DNA of 64,000 nt. It comes from Pseudomonas pisciculturae (GTDB taxonomy: Bacteria; Pseudomonadota; Gammaproteobacteria; Pseudomonadales; Pseudomonadaceae). Location of the stretch: the NCBI RefSeq assembly GCF_015461805.1, contig NZ_JACVZE010000013.1, positions 1 through 64,000 on the forward strand, written 5' to 3'. Positions 43,339-50,831 of this stretch are shown here, one piece after another. The first letter of the stretch is position 1. Every line of letters starts with the position of its first letter. A program made the position numbers and the translations under genes. A model generated the notes under the pieces. That model ran no database searches, was not told where the DNA came from, and saw only the letters and a program-made list of their open reading frames with translations.

Positions 43339-44235
43339 TCAAGCCAGCTCGCGGCGTTGTTCTTCAACGGCAAACAGCACTTCCAGGCTGTTGAGGAACA
43401 GGTCATGGCTGAGGATGCCGGTGGCAATGGTCGACAGCACGGCCTTGCCGCTTTCATCCTTGATCACCACGTTTTCGGTCCAGGCGTTCAGATCGACGGT
43501 GCGCAGCGAGGCCATCGGCACCTTGCGGCCTTGGTATTCGAGAAACGCCGCGCTGACCAGAATCGGCGAGGTAGTGATCTTCAGGAAATTACCCGTCACC
43601 CGCTTGCCCCACACCTGCGCGGAGCTGACGCAATTGAACGTCACCGCCCCGCCCGCTTCCAGCGTCGCCGCCACGGCCGGCAGGCGTGCGCGTACGTGCA
43701 GCTCACGCACCAGTTGCTGGAAGTCATGAAAGCCCTTGAGGGTTTCGATCACACGGTGAAACGGCTCCGATGCGTTACGGCGATAGGCAACGTTAGTGAC
43801 CATGCCGGTCAACACGGTTTGGCCGGAGCCGAACAGGTACAGGTCTTCGATATCGGCAAAAGCGGTGTATTCAGGTTCACCGTTCACGAAGCGCTCGATG
43901 CCATGCTCGTACACGTTGTAACGCGGCTCGCGCAGTTTCTTGTGCCAAACGTAGACCGCAAACATGCTCAGGCCGATCACCGCCAGCAAGGCGCTGGTGG
44001 CATAAAACACCATGAGCGGGTCGCTGAAATTCAAGGTCATGCCGCGTGAAGTCTGGAGAGTGACGGGGCCACTGTTGCCCTGCGGGAGGATGGTGCTCAG
44101 GTACAGCACAAACCCGGCCATACCCAGCATCACGGCACCAAAGACCAGACTGACCACAAGAAAGGCTTTGCCATGACGGAAGCTGGCGATCAACTCGCCA
44201 GCATTGGAAGGCGCTTGAGAAGAGGAAGTGTGCAT
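43339..44235 (-). CDS. DUF6585-like membrane protein, unknown function
   Basis: 298 residues from ATG 44235 (ATG 44304 is the alternative). Two TM segments (about residues 25-47 and 80-100), then a cytosolic beta-rich region with repeated PH-like features (YNVYEHGIERFVNGEPEYTAF, FADIEDLYLFGSG). The family name is from memory and uncertain. Same strand as the small membrane protein that follows. Confidence 0.7.
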   Translation of the reverse strand: MHTSSSQAPSNAGELIASFRHGKAFLVVSLVFGAVMLGMAGFVLYLSTILPQGNSGPVTLQTSRGMTLNFSDPLMVFYATSALLAVIGLSMFAVYVWHKKLREPRYNVYEHGIERFVNGEPEYTAFADIEDLYLFGSGQTVLTGMVTNVAYRRNASEPFHRVIETLKGFHDFQQLVRELHVRARLPAVAATLEAGGAVTFNCVSSAQVWGKRVTGNFLKITTSPILVSAAFLEYQGRKVPMASLRTVDLNAWTENVVIKDESGKAVLSTIATGILSHDLFLNSLEVLFAVEEQRRELA

Positions 44236-44383
44236 GGGGGCTTGCGTCCTTGTAAGTAGATAAAACGACTGCTTGGGTGTGCTCGGCACGGCGGGTTGGA
44301 GCATGGCTAATTAATATCGTTCCTTGGGCACGCGACGGAATGTGATCCACGCCACAAAGCCCGCCGGGTCTTTTTTTTCCCAT

Positions 44384-44409
44384 CCAGAACAGTGATCATC
44401 GCCCTCCCC
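44384..44409 (+). repeat. 26-bp direct repeat, copy 2
   Basis: Identical to 41453-41478 and in the same orientation; lies 23 nt before the ATG of the 109-residue gene. The two copies bracket about 2.9 kb with three genes. Confidence 0.9.
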
Positions 44410-44432
44410 CCGAATGTTGAGGAACCGAAACC

Positions 44433-44762
44433 ATGGAATTGACGCTGGAAGCTGTGGCGCTTTTTGCACTGAAGCTGGTGCACGAGGTGGACGGCGGCAG
44501 CCCGGTGTTGCGCGATGACCCGGTGATGGTGGGCTACGACCGGGAGGCGTTTGGGTTGTTGGTGCGCCAGGGGGATTTGGCTGGGGTTTTGGTCAAGGTG
44601 GATGAATGCGTGGGCCAGGCGTTGGTTGCCGTGGGCGATGTCGACACGGTGCTGGGCCGTGAACTGCAACGGCTGGCGGCGGGGGTGCAAAGTGTCGAGC
44701 AGTTGGATGAGCTGGCTGCGCCGTTAGCGCACCTTAAGGATTACTTGAAAGACATCCAGTGA
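44433..44762 (+). CDS. Hypothetical protein, 109 aa
   Basis: Acidic, helical, no signal peptide or TM (ELTLEAVALFALKLVHEVDG; LAAPLAHLKDYLKDIQ). RBS GAGGA about 10 nt upstream. Not recognised. Convergent with the LysE gene, 6 nt apart. Confidence 0.65.
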   Translation: MELTLEAVALFALKLVHEVDGGSPVLRDDPVMVGYDREAFGLLVRQGDLAGVLVKVDECVGQALVAVGDVDTVLGRELQRLAAGVQSVEQLDELAAPLAHLKDYLKDIQ

Positions 44763-44768
44763 GGCGAC

Positions 44769-45404
44769 CTAGCGCCGCCCCTCCACCGCCATACGCACCG
44801 CCAACCCCATCAACACCGAGCTCATCAGCCAACGCTGCACCACCTGCCAACCGGGCCGGGTAACGAAGAACACCGCGATGGAGCCCGCCAGGGTGGCAAT
44901 CGCCGCGTTCACGCTCACGCTGATGAAAATCTGGGTAAAGCCCAGCACCAACGATTGCGTCAGCACACTGCCGTGGCCGTTCGGGTCGATGAACTGGGGC
45001 AGCAACGACAAATACATCACCGCCACCTTGGGGTTCAGCAGGTTGGTCACAAGGCCCATGGTGAACAGTTTGCGCGGGCTGTCCGCGGGCAAATCGCGCA
45101 CCTGGAACGGTGAACGCCCACCCGGCCGGATCGCTTGCCAGGCCATATACGCCAAATACAACGCCCCGCCAAACCGCAGCGCGTCATAGGCAAACGGCAC
45201 CGCCATCACCAAGGCCGTGATGCCCAACGCGGCGCACAGCATATAAACCAAAAAACCCAACGCCACGCCGCCCAGGGAAATCAACCCGGCGGTGCGCCCT
45301 TGGCAGATTGAGCGGGAAATCAGGTAAATCATATTCGGGCCGGGGGTGAGCACCATGCCGAGGGAAATCAGCGCATAGGCAAGCCAGCTGGACGGTTCAG
45401 GCAT
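44769..45404 (-). CDS. LysE/RhtB-family amino acid exporter
   Basis: 211 residues from ATG 45404; the longer frame adds 18 residues unlike the family. Six TM segments, with the family N-terminus LISLGMVLTPGPNMIYLISRS and the conserved LLNPKVAVMYLSLLPQFI. Likely an inner-membrane exporter of an amino acid or derivative; substrate not predictable. Confidence 0.93.
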   Translation of the reverse strand: MPEPSSWLAYALISLGMVLTPGPNMIYLISRSICQGRTAGLISLGGVALGFLVYMLCAALGITALVMAVPFAYDALRFGGALYLAYMAWQAIRPGGRSPFQVRDLPADSPRKLFTMGLVTNLLNPKVAVMYLSLLPQFIDPNGHGSVLTQSLVLGFTQIFISVSVNAAIATLAGSIAVFFVTRPGWQVVQRWLMSSVLMGLAVRMAVEGRR

Positions 45405-45531
45405 GGTTCGGCTCCGTTGGTTGAAACATCTGGCCAAGGTTGTAAGGTGGGCCGTCATGGTAGGGCGTTCAAAATGCCCGCGTTAGATACAGATCCGCGA
45501 GCAAAACGGCATACACCCACGAGGCAGGCAC

Positions 45532-45903
45532 ATGATCGACTTCAACAACAAAGGCTTCTTCAAACTCAAACAAAACAACGAATACGCCGAACGCGTCACC
45601 GCCCTGCTGCTGGACGGCGAAACCGTGATCGACGCGTACAAATCCATGCGCGATGGGGTGGTGTTCACCAACAAGCGCATTATCGCGGTGAACGTGCAGG
45701 GGATTACCGGCAGCAAGAAGGACTTCACCTCGCTGCCGTACAAAAACATCGTGGCGTATTCGGTGGAGACGTCCGGGACCTTTGACCTGGATTCGGAGTT
45801 GGAGATTTACTTTTCGTCGTTGGGGAAGGTGAAGTTTGAATTTACGGGGAAGACGTCGATTGTTGAGATTTCGCGGTTGATTTCCAAGCATCTGCTGGGC
45901 TGA
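45532..45903 (+). CDS. PH-domain (bPH) protein
   Basis: 123 residues matching the bacterial PH fold family (GVVFTNKRIIAVNVQGITGSKKDFTSLPYKNIVAYSVETSG). Cytosolic, single domain. Strong terminator follows. Upstream lies the divergent LysE gene. Function of such proteins is unclear. Confidence 0.88.
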   Translation: MIDFNNKGFFKLKQNNEYAERVTALLLDGETVIDAYKSMRDGVVFTNKRIIAVNVQGITGSKKDFTSLPYKNIVAYSVETSGTFDLDSELEIYFSSLGKVKFEFTGKTSIVEISRLISKHLLG

Positions 45904-45912
45904 TCGGCGGGC

Positions 45913-45945
45913 AAAAAAAGACCTTGGCGCACCAAGGTCTTTTTT
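45913..45945. terminator. Bidirectional rho-independent terminator
   Basis: AAAAAAGACCTTGG, loop CGCA, CCAAGGTCTTTTTT: a perfect stem with A and T runs on the two sides, just after the PH-domain gene. Confidence 0.93.
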
Positions 45946-45980
45946 ACTGCTTACACGATTCAACTGATGTACTGGCTCAA

Positions 45981-46038
45981 AATGTGGGAGGGGCGGTGCG
46001 ACGATTCGACTTGCCCCCGATGACGGCCTCCCCCACAC
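45981..46038. repeat. Truncated REP doublet with the variant arm
   Basis: GTGGGAGGGGCGGTGCGACGATTCGACTTGCCCCCGAT, followed after only a short loop by CCTCCCCCACACC. The GCGGTGCGACGATTCGAC insertion is the reverse complement of that in the REPINs at 26660 and 34018. The right arm is shortened. Confidence 0.75.
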
Positions 46039-46053
46039 CATCAACCTCCAGCC

Positions 46054-46353
46054 TTACACCCCACCCTCTTCAGCAACCCCATTCGGCAACATCCCCTTCG
46101 CCAAATCATCCACCACCGCCTTGGCCATCTCCCCCAAATAATGCGCGGCCCAGGCATAGCGGTCGGCGTTCTTGTCCATCGCTGCATCCATTGCCAACAG
46201 TTTTGAACAGTGGAGAAGCTCAGAGGCATGCTCCAGCGCATCGCGGATGGGCACGCCGGAGTTGACGCGGAATAGGTGGTGCAGCGCGGGCTGAGTGCCG
46301 CAGGTGGAGAAGGTGATGACGCCGAGGGTTTTGTTTGGGGGTGGGTTGATCAT
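46054..46353 (-). CDS. DUF3077/DUF6124-like small protein
   Basis: 99 residues from ATG 46353, with GGAGGT 6 nt upstream. Helical, with VNSGVPIRDALEHASELLHCSK and YAWAAHYLGEMAKAVVDDL, the form I associate with DUF3077/DUF6124 proteins of pseudomonads (function unknown). The ATG overlaps the stop of a 24-codon upstream ORF (ATGA), and both follow an apparently structured leader. Confidence 0.8.
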   Translation of the reverse strand: MINPPPNKTLGVITFSTCGTQPALHHLFRVNSGVPIRDALEHASELLHCSKLLAMDAAMDKNADRYAWAAHYLGEMAKAVVDDLAKGMLPNGVAEEGGV

Positions 46354-46424
46354 TGGGCACCTCCGGCGAGAGTGGTGACACGGCTTTCGATACTGCAAGG
46401 GTACAACCAGACAGAAACACTCAT
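46350..46424 (-). CDS. 24-codon upstream ORF coupled to the DUF6124-like gene
   Basis: ATG at 46422-46424 has AGGAGT 7 nt upstream, so it should be translated. It encodes MSVSVWLYPCSI... ending LAGGAQ. Its stop TGA overlaps the next ATG, and its last codons contain the GGAGGT site of the downstream gene. That geometry suits translational coupling or a leader peptide. No function known to me. Confidence 0.55.
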   Translation of the reverse strand: MSVSVWLYPCSIESRVTTLAGGAQ

Positions 46425-46848
46425 GGGCCTAACTCCTAATGTAGAGAAGAGCCGCCACGTTCGTTTCCAGGCGAATGGGTGGCAGCTATGCGCAGGCTGG
46501 AAAACCGGGACAATAGGAACCCGGCAGACCCGAAGGTCTCCCGCGCACAGCCGCCATAACACGGATATGCTGGCACAAAAACACCAGACATCGTGATAAA
46601 TAGTGGCACCTGTGCGCTATTGTTCCACGGGTTTCCAGGCCCGGTCGCTGGGTTGCGGCGACTCGAAGAAATTAGCCTCAAGGTGACGAAATCTAAATCT
46701 CAAAATTGTGTCTACGCATTTCGAACAGCCACAATATCTACTATGATTCGCCAGAGCATGGAGACTCCTAATACAGGCACAATGATTTTCAACTCGACAG
46801 TCACCAACGTCAATCACAACTTAAAAACTTTTGCGAGTCTCAATCGAC
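46354..46848. other. Gap holding the uORF and leader, no other gene seen
   Basis: Apart from the uORF (46350-46424) and hairpin leader (46451-46539), the part from 46590 rises sharply in A+T and should contain the promoters of the leftward leader and of the rightward channel gene. Short open frames here (for example on + from 46593) have no ribosome site or recognisable product. Confidence 0.5.
46451..46539 (-). ncRNA. Structured 5' leader with three hairpins
   Basis: Read leftward: hairpin 1 AGACC-TTCG-GGTCT (46526-46539, UUCG tetraloop); hairpin 2 CCGGG-N10-CCCGG (46505-46524); hairpin 3 GCTGCCAC/GTGGCGGC (one G-U pair) with inner TTCG-N8-CGAA (46451-46486). Then a 13-nt linker, AGGAGT, the 24-codon uORF and the DUF6124-like gene. 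A cis-acting regulatory RNA is the natural reading; class unknown. Confidence 0.5.
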
Positions 46849-47679
46849 ATGGCCGAACTACCAAGAATCAAAGAGCCAATAACTAACAGGCAGCACATTC
46901 TTAACGTAGGCACATACGAAATACGAGCCCACCACAAAATAAAACTTTGCTTCATCGATACCCCCCAACAAGGCGAACCCACCCCTTTCCACAGAGTGAA
47001 AAATGTTACTTTCGAGAAATGCATATTTTCAGGGCAAACTATAAAAAACATTAACTTTTACGGATGCACATTTATAGACTGCATATTTAACGGAGTCACC
47101 ATCGACTCTTGCGAATTCCACAAATGCTTAATAAAAAATTCGTGCTTTTACAAACCGACTTTTTCCAACACCTACATCGACCCAAAATCATTCAAATTCA
47201 ACTATAAGTGGTACAGACATTATGCAAATGTCAATGCCGGACTATTTCAGTCTCTATATAGAAATTCCAAGGACGTTCACCAAGAAAAATTTGCAATGCG
47301 CGCCGATATAGCTTTTTTATTCTACAGAAGATATGAATACCTCTTTGGTCTGAAAAGAAATATTGGCAAGTTTATAGCAGGCTTTCTTTTTGACATTTTA
47401 CTTGGGTGTGGGTACGGAATTATAAACGTACTATTTTTCACTTTGATATCGATAGCTGGTTTTGCCTGGCTAATAAAAGACTTTATATCTCCTTCAGAAA
47501 ATATGAACTTAGTCAAAGCGCTATATTTCGCTATAGTTTCCTTCACCACCGTGGGCTACGGAGATCTAGCTCCAAATAAAACTGACACAGCTCTTATCTT
47601 AACGATGATCTTCTTGCTATCCTCCGTAATATGGTGTGCTCTTGTGACCGCAATAATTGTTAAAAGGATAGTGAAATAG
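46849..47679 (+). CDS. Pentapeptide-repeat two-TM potassium-channel-like protein
   Basis: 276 residues from ATG 46849 (a TTG at 46831 is possible). Residues about 53-110 are imperfect pentapeptide repeats (TFEKCIFSGQ, FYGCTFIDCIFNG). Residues 174-206 form TM1; a pore loop follows with the filter TTVGYGD (233-239); then TM2 (about 247-270) and a short basic end. No RCK or ligand domain at the C-terminus. Markedly AT-rich with codon use unlike the neighbours, so likely acquired. Overlaps the next gene's GTG by one base. I infer a membrane effector or ion channel gated through its soluble N-terminus. Confidence 0.85.
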   Translation: MAELPRIKEPITNRQHILNVGTYEIRAHHKIKLCFIDTPQQGEPTPFHRVKNVTFEKCIFSGQTIKNINFYGCTFIDCIFNGVTIDSCEFHKCLIKNSCFYKPTFSNTYIDPKSFKFNYKWYRHYANVNAGLFQSLYRNSKDVHQEKFAMRADIAFLFYRRYEYLFGLKRNIGKFIAGFLFDILLGCGYGIINVLFFTLISIAGFAWLIKDFISPSENMNLVKALYFAIVSFTTVGYGDLAPNKTDTALILTMIFLLSSVIWCALVTAIIVKRIVK

Positions 47680-48506
47680 TGAGCTTTGTATTAATTGAGT
47701 GCGGTTCATCTGCACGAGGGGACTTCAACCCAGAAAGCGATAGGGACATTGTGTGCATTTGGAACGATCCAAAGCCAGACTTTGTGATGTTAAGAAAAGA
47801 GTTTGGAGAGATAGTCTTCTACTCAGAGCAAAATATAAAAAAAATGAAAGACAAAGGTTCCCTTTTCATTGCACATCTTGGTGTGGATGGAAAATACATC
47901 CTAGGGGAACGAACTTTGATGACGATGCTAAGAGGCTTCAAGCCAAACAACAACTCAATACAGAAAAACATTTTAGAAACTGAGACCTTCATTAGAAATA
48001 TTGAATGGTTCCCAGATTCAAACAAAGGACTACTATGGCTATCGGACGTCTTATACGTCTCACTAAGAAATTATATTTTCTGCAAGAACGCGCTAAAAAC
48101 AAAATACATTTTTGGCTACGAGAGTGCATTGAAAGCATTCGGTCTTGCACAAGACGAAATAAAACTTATGCTACAGTTGCGAAATGGTAAGTATGCATAC
48201 AGAAAGGGAGCGAAAGACTCAATAACAAACCTCACTAAAGAAACCGCCGAAATCGCATGTGCAAAAATACTAAAAACACAAATACTTTTTCGAGAAGGCG
48301 GCATTACAAATTGGGAATCCATGAACAAAAAAAGTTACTGGACAGAGAGACTGGTAGAGCGAGCCATACTTAATAAAGAACACTTTGACTGCGAATTTAT
48401 CGAAAACCTTAAATCCCACCAATACAACAAATACGCCATAAAGAAAAAAACTATCAAAATAATCGAATCACATACAAAAAGCCAAACAATAAAAAAAGAC
48501 GATTAA
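47679..48506 (+). CDS. MNT-type nucleotidyltransferase
   Basis: 275 residues from a GTG that shares its first base with the channel stop. Pol-beta-type signature GSSARGDFNPESDRD: G9-S10, ten residues, D21-x-D23, so the catalytic pair is intact. The N-terminus before GS is unusually short (8 residues). Residues about 85-275 are helical and Lys-rich, reminiscent of KNTase-C/HEPN-like partners. AT-rich like the channel gene. Could nucleotidylate a protein or make a nucleotide signal; substrate unknown. Tight overlap argues that it works with the channel. Confidence 0.8.
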   Translation: MSFVLIECGSSARGDFNPESDRDIVCIWNDPKPDFVMLRKEFGEIVFYSEQNIKKMKDKGSLFIAHLGVDGKYILGERTLMTMLRGFKPNNNSIQKNILETETFIRNIEWFPDSNKGLLWLSDVLYVSLRNYIFCKNALKTKYIFGYESALKAFGLAQDEIKLMLQLRNGKYAYRKGAKDSITNLTKETAEIACAKILKTQILFREGGITNWESMNKKSYWTERLVERAILNKEHFDCEFIENLKSHQYNKYAIKKKTIKIIESHTKSQTIKKDD

Positions 48507-48660
48507 GATATTTCTATAGCATCCAAAGCCACAGCCCTAAAAAACCAGGGCAACAACATATAAACCTTCGAAAACCAGGCAATCAAAATAGGCTCAACCT
48601 CACTGACGCTGCCACAATTTTAAAATAGCCAAACTTCGCTACCACTAAACACCTCTACAA

Positions 48661-48891
48661 CTACCGCCACTTCCCCAACCACCAGCAATACCAAACCACC
48701 CCACCAACCAACGCCCCTATAACCACCACCCCATTCCCCACCAACCAAAGCCCAAAATTCCGACTCTGCTCCGCATCCCCCTCATAAAACGGCCCGAAGC
48801 ACGCAGACACCGCCACCACCACCCCGTTAAACACTCCAACCGCCACGGCAACCACCAACACCACAAACAACACCCCCTTAACCACCTTCAT
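48661..48891 (-). CDS. Two-TM small protein coupled to tae4, candidate immunity protein
   Basis: 76 residues. ATG at 48891 overlaps the tae4 stop (ATGA), with GGAGG about 5 nt upstream; the longer start at 48909 is less likely. Two Val/Gly-rich hydrophobic helices (VVKGVLFVVLVVAVAVGVF and LVGNGVVVIGALVGGVVWYC) with a short polar loop. Known Tai4 immunity proteins are soluble periplasmic helical proteins, so if this is the immunity protein it is of a different kind. Confidence 0.65.
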   Translation of the reverse strand: MKVVKGVLFVVLVVAVAVGVFNGVVVAVSACFGPFYEGDAEQSRNFGLWLVGNGVVVIGALVGGVVWYCWWLGKWR

Positions 48892-49400
48892 ACCACCCTC
48901 CAAAACCAAATCTCCCTGGACTCGTGGTAATCCGAAAACGTCCCCTCAATCGAAAATCCCAGCTGAATACGCGGATAGCTCAGCCAATCCGTCAACCGCC
49001 GCCCATTCCACAGGTCGATATGGTCGCCGCTTCGATTACCAAACGTCTCGTTGCCCCGCCGCCAAAAGTCTTTGAAGAAGATGATCCCTTGCTGCCCAGC
49101 CAGCACATCGTCGAAGTCTTCGGGTTTGATTTTTTTCACAGGCTGTAATCCCGGAATATTGGCGCTGCTGAGCGCCTTGGCCATTTCCTCTGCGGCCAGT
49201 ACGTGCCCTTCGTTTTGGGGATGCTGCCAACAATAGCGCACCCCTCTTAACCTGCTCAGGTCTGCACCGGATCTGCGCAGGGCAACGCCGAGGTTAATGG
49301 CGCATTGATCGCTGAAATTCTTAGCGCCGTTAGTTCGGCATGGGGCGGCGTCGCCGAATATCTCGGGGTGGTTTTTCCAGAGAATGTTGAAGTTCAGCAT
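48888..49400 (-). CDS. tae4: Tae4-type peptidoglycan amidase effector
   Basis: 170 residues, the size of Tae4 effectors delivered by type VI secretion, which cut the gamma-D-glutamyl-DAP bond of peptidoglycan. Catalytic-type Cys33 (FSDQCAINLGVALRRSG), His127 (GDHIDLWNG) and an Asp at 129/138 are in the order expected for the NlpC/P60-like fold. N-terminus FNILWKNHPE is family-like. No signal peptide. No other type VI gene is in the window, so it is an orphan effector using a system elsewhere. Confidence 0.85.
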   Translation of the reverse strand: MLNFNILWKNHPEIFGDAAPCRTNGAKNFSDQCAINLGVALRRSGADLSRLRGVRYCWQHPQNEGHVLAAEEMAKALSSANIPGLQPVKKIKPEDFDDVLAGQQGIIFFKDFWRRGNETFGNRSGDHIDLWNGRRLTDWLSYPRIQLGFSIEGTFSDYHESREIWFWRVV

Positions 49401-49693
49401 TTGGCATTTCCATCGCGTTTTTTGCGCGACCGTAGCAAACGCTCGGCCTCTGGCGAGGCGGTCAGATAGAAATCGGAACGGTCCTACTTACCCGCAAGCT
49501 CTGACTGAACGGCAACACCCACGCCCGTCAGCCAGCTACAAAACCAGCTGATCCTTCTCACAATAACCATCGAGCAAATCCGATTCCGGGCTCTTACCTC
49601 GCGCCCATAGGCTCGCCCTCACACAAGGAAGTGAGTTCGACATTTGACCGGTAAACAGCGAAAGCCAGCTAAGCCTGGAAGGTCGGTAGAGCC

Positions 49694-49918
49694 ATGAACC
49701 ACTCAATCATGGGCGTTTTGCCTAATGAAGACTTTGCATCGTTTGAACAGGAGTTACCTCTGTCCACTCAAGACCTGATGGAAATCATGGGATGGGAAAA
49801 ACTTGAGGATTGCGTCTTTGACTATCAATTGACGAAAGAACAAATACTCAAAATAGAAGAGGCAAGTGCTCTAGAACTGCCCGCTCACCTCGATTTATTC
49901 CTTACCTCACACGACTAA
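49694..49918 (+). CDS. Hypothetical acidic protein, 74 aa
   Basis: Acidic (PNEDFASFEQELPLSTQDLM, LTKEQILKIEEASALELP), soluble, more AT-rich than its neighbours. Followed 25 nt later by the DUF3916-like gene. Position beside an effector suggests an immunity-like or cargo protein, but nothing in the sequence proves it. The 293 nt upstream (49401-49693) show no gene. Confidence 0.5.
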   Translation: MNHSIMGVLPNEDFASFEQELPLSTQDLMEIMGWEKLEDCVFDYQLTKEQILKIEEASALELPAHLDLFLTSHD

Positions 49919-49942
49919 TTATCCAAAGAGCATTCAAACTCC

Positions 49943-50608
49943 ATGCGCAGACTCTCCCTAACCAACAAAAAACTCCGCAACATCCCCAGACGCCTCAAAG
50001 CCCTCACCCGCTGGGCCGACAGTTTCGAAGGCAGCTTCTACGCAGAGCTACCACTGAAACGCGGATTCGAAAACGAGAAAATCCCCGTGATCGAATCCCT
50101 CGTCGAAGGCAAGCAAACCACACCAGAAATCCTGGCCCACTGCGCTCAACAATTAATCAGGGCCGCTGGTTATTTACTTGAGGCCAGGCCCATCGACGCT
50201 CCCGAATGCTGGATCGTCGCAAACATCATCATTCCCGATATGTTCTCTAGCGAGGTTTGTGTCTATACCGACAAAAGCCGTTTTCTAGGCCATACCCAAC
50301 CCTTTGACTACGAGCAGTTCCGTCATACCCGTATCACGGGCCGAAGCCTTGCCAGTGAGTGGGGCCTGACCGTTCCGCCAGGGCTTCATGAGGTTGGTTT
50401 TCACTTTGTGCATGAGGACGAGGACGGAGATATCTTTGAGTCAGAGCATTGGTACTACGGCGAAGTCAGTACAACGGATGAATATCCAGGCGGTGAGCGT
50501 TGGAAGTACCAGACCTTCCAATCATTTCGGGCACAAAACCCGGACTCATTTGCCGCTACCTCTGTAGTGAGCGGGCTCGCCCCGCGCTGGGGTGCGCAGC
50601 AGCCCTAA
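49943..50608 (+). CDS. DUF3916-like protein with a REP-derived C-terminus
   Basis: 221 residues. Body resembles DUF3916 (KKLRNIPRRLKALTRWADSFEG, DAPECWIVANIIIPDMFSSEVCVY, WGLTVPPGLHEVGFHF, EHWYYGEV). The family function is unknown; members occur near toxin/immunity loci. The last about 16 residues (SVVSGLAPRWGAQQP) are encoded by the left arm of the REPIN at 50562, so the original end has been replaced. Confidence 0.75.
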   Translation: MRRLSLTNKKLRNIPRRLKALTRWADSFEGSFYAELPLKRGFENEKIPVIESLVEGKQTTPEILAHCAQQLIRAAGYLLEARPIDAPECWIVANIIIPDMFSSEVCVYTDKSRFLGHTQPFDYEQFRHTRITGRSLASEWGLTVPPGLHEVGFHFVHEDEDGDIFESEHWYYGEVSTTDEYPGGERWKYQTFQSFRAQNPDSFAATSVVSGLAPRWGAQQP

Positions 50609-50698
50609 TCCGGCCCGTGCATTCCTCCAAACGCAATCCGGTTGTCTGGTTTTGGGGCCGCTTCGCAGCCCAGCGCGGGGCAAGCCCGCTCACTACAA
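50562..50698. repeat. REPIN (TGTAGTGAGCGGGC class) overlapping a gene end
   Basis: Left arm TGTAGTGAGCGGGCTCGCCCCGCGCTGGG, right arm CCCAGCGCGGGGCAAGCCCGCTCACTACA, loop about 75 nt. A third REP class in this window. Its left arm is read as the C-terminus of the upstream gene. Confidence 0.88.
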
Positions 50699-50793
50699 GA
50701 TTGAGGTGAAGATAGAGAACAGTCCTACTGACCCATAGGTTTTACCTGCTATCCAAATACTCCCCCACATTGCATCTCCTCCCCCACACCCCC

Positions 50794-50816
50794 TATGATT
50801 GCGATTTATTCTCATA
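50794..50816. promoter_or_regulatory. Putative Fur box before the FecI-like gene
   Basis: TATGA-N13-TCATA; on the minus strand GAGAATAAATCGCAATCAT, near the Fur consensus GATAATGATAATCATTATC. It lies 16 nt before the sigma factor ATG, the expected place for iron repression. Confidence 0.5.
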
Positions 50817-50831
50817 AACCCAGCATCTCCC

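Noticed and set aside
41453-44409. Direct repeats as phage or island att sites
   Set aside because: No integrase, tRNA or matching copy at the left edge of the flagellar block; kept only as an unexplained repeat.
46593-46886. 97-codon plus-strand frame before the channel gene
   Set aside because: No ribosome site, no recognisable sequence, overlaps the channel start.
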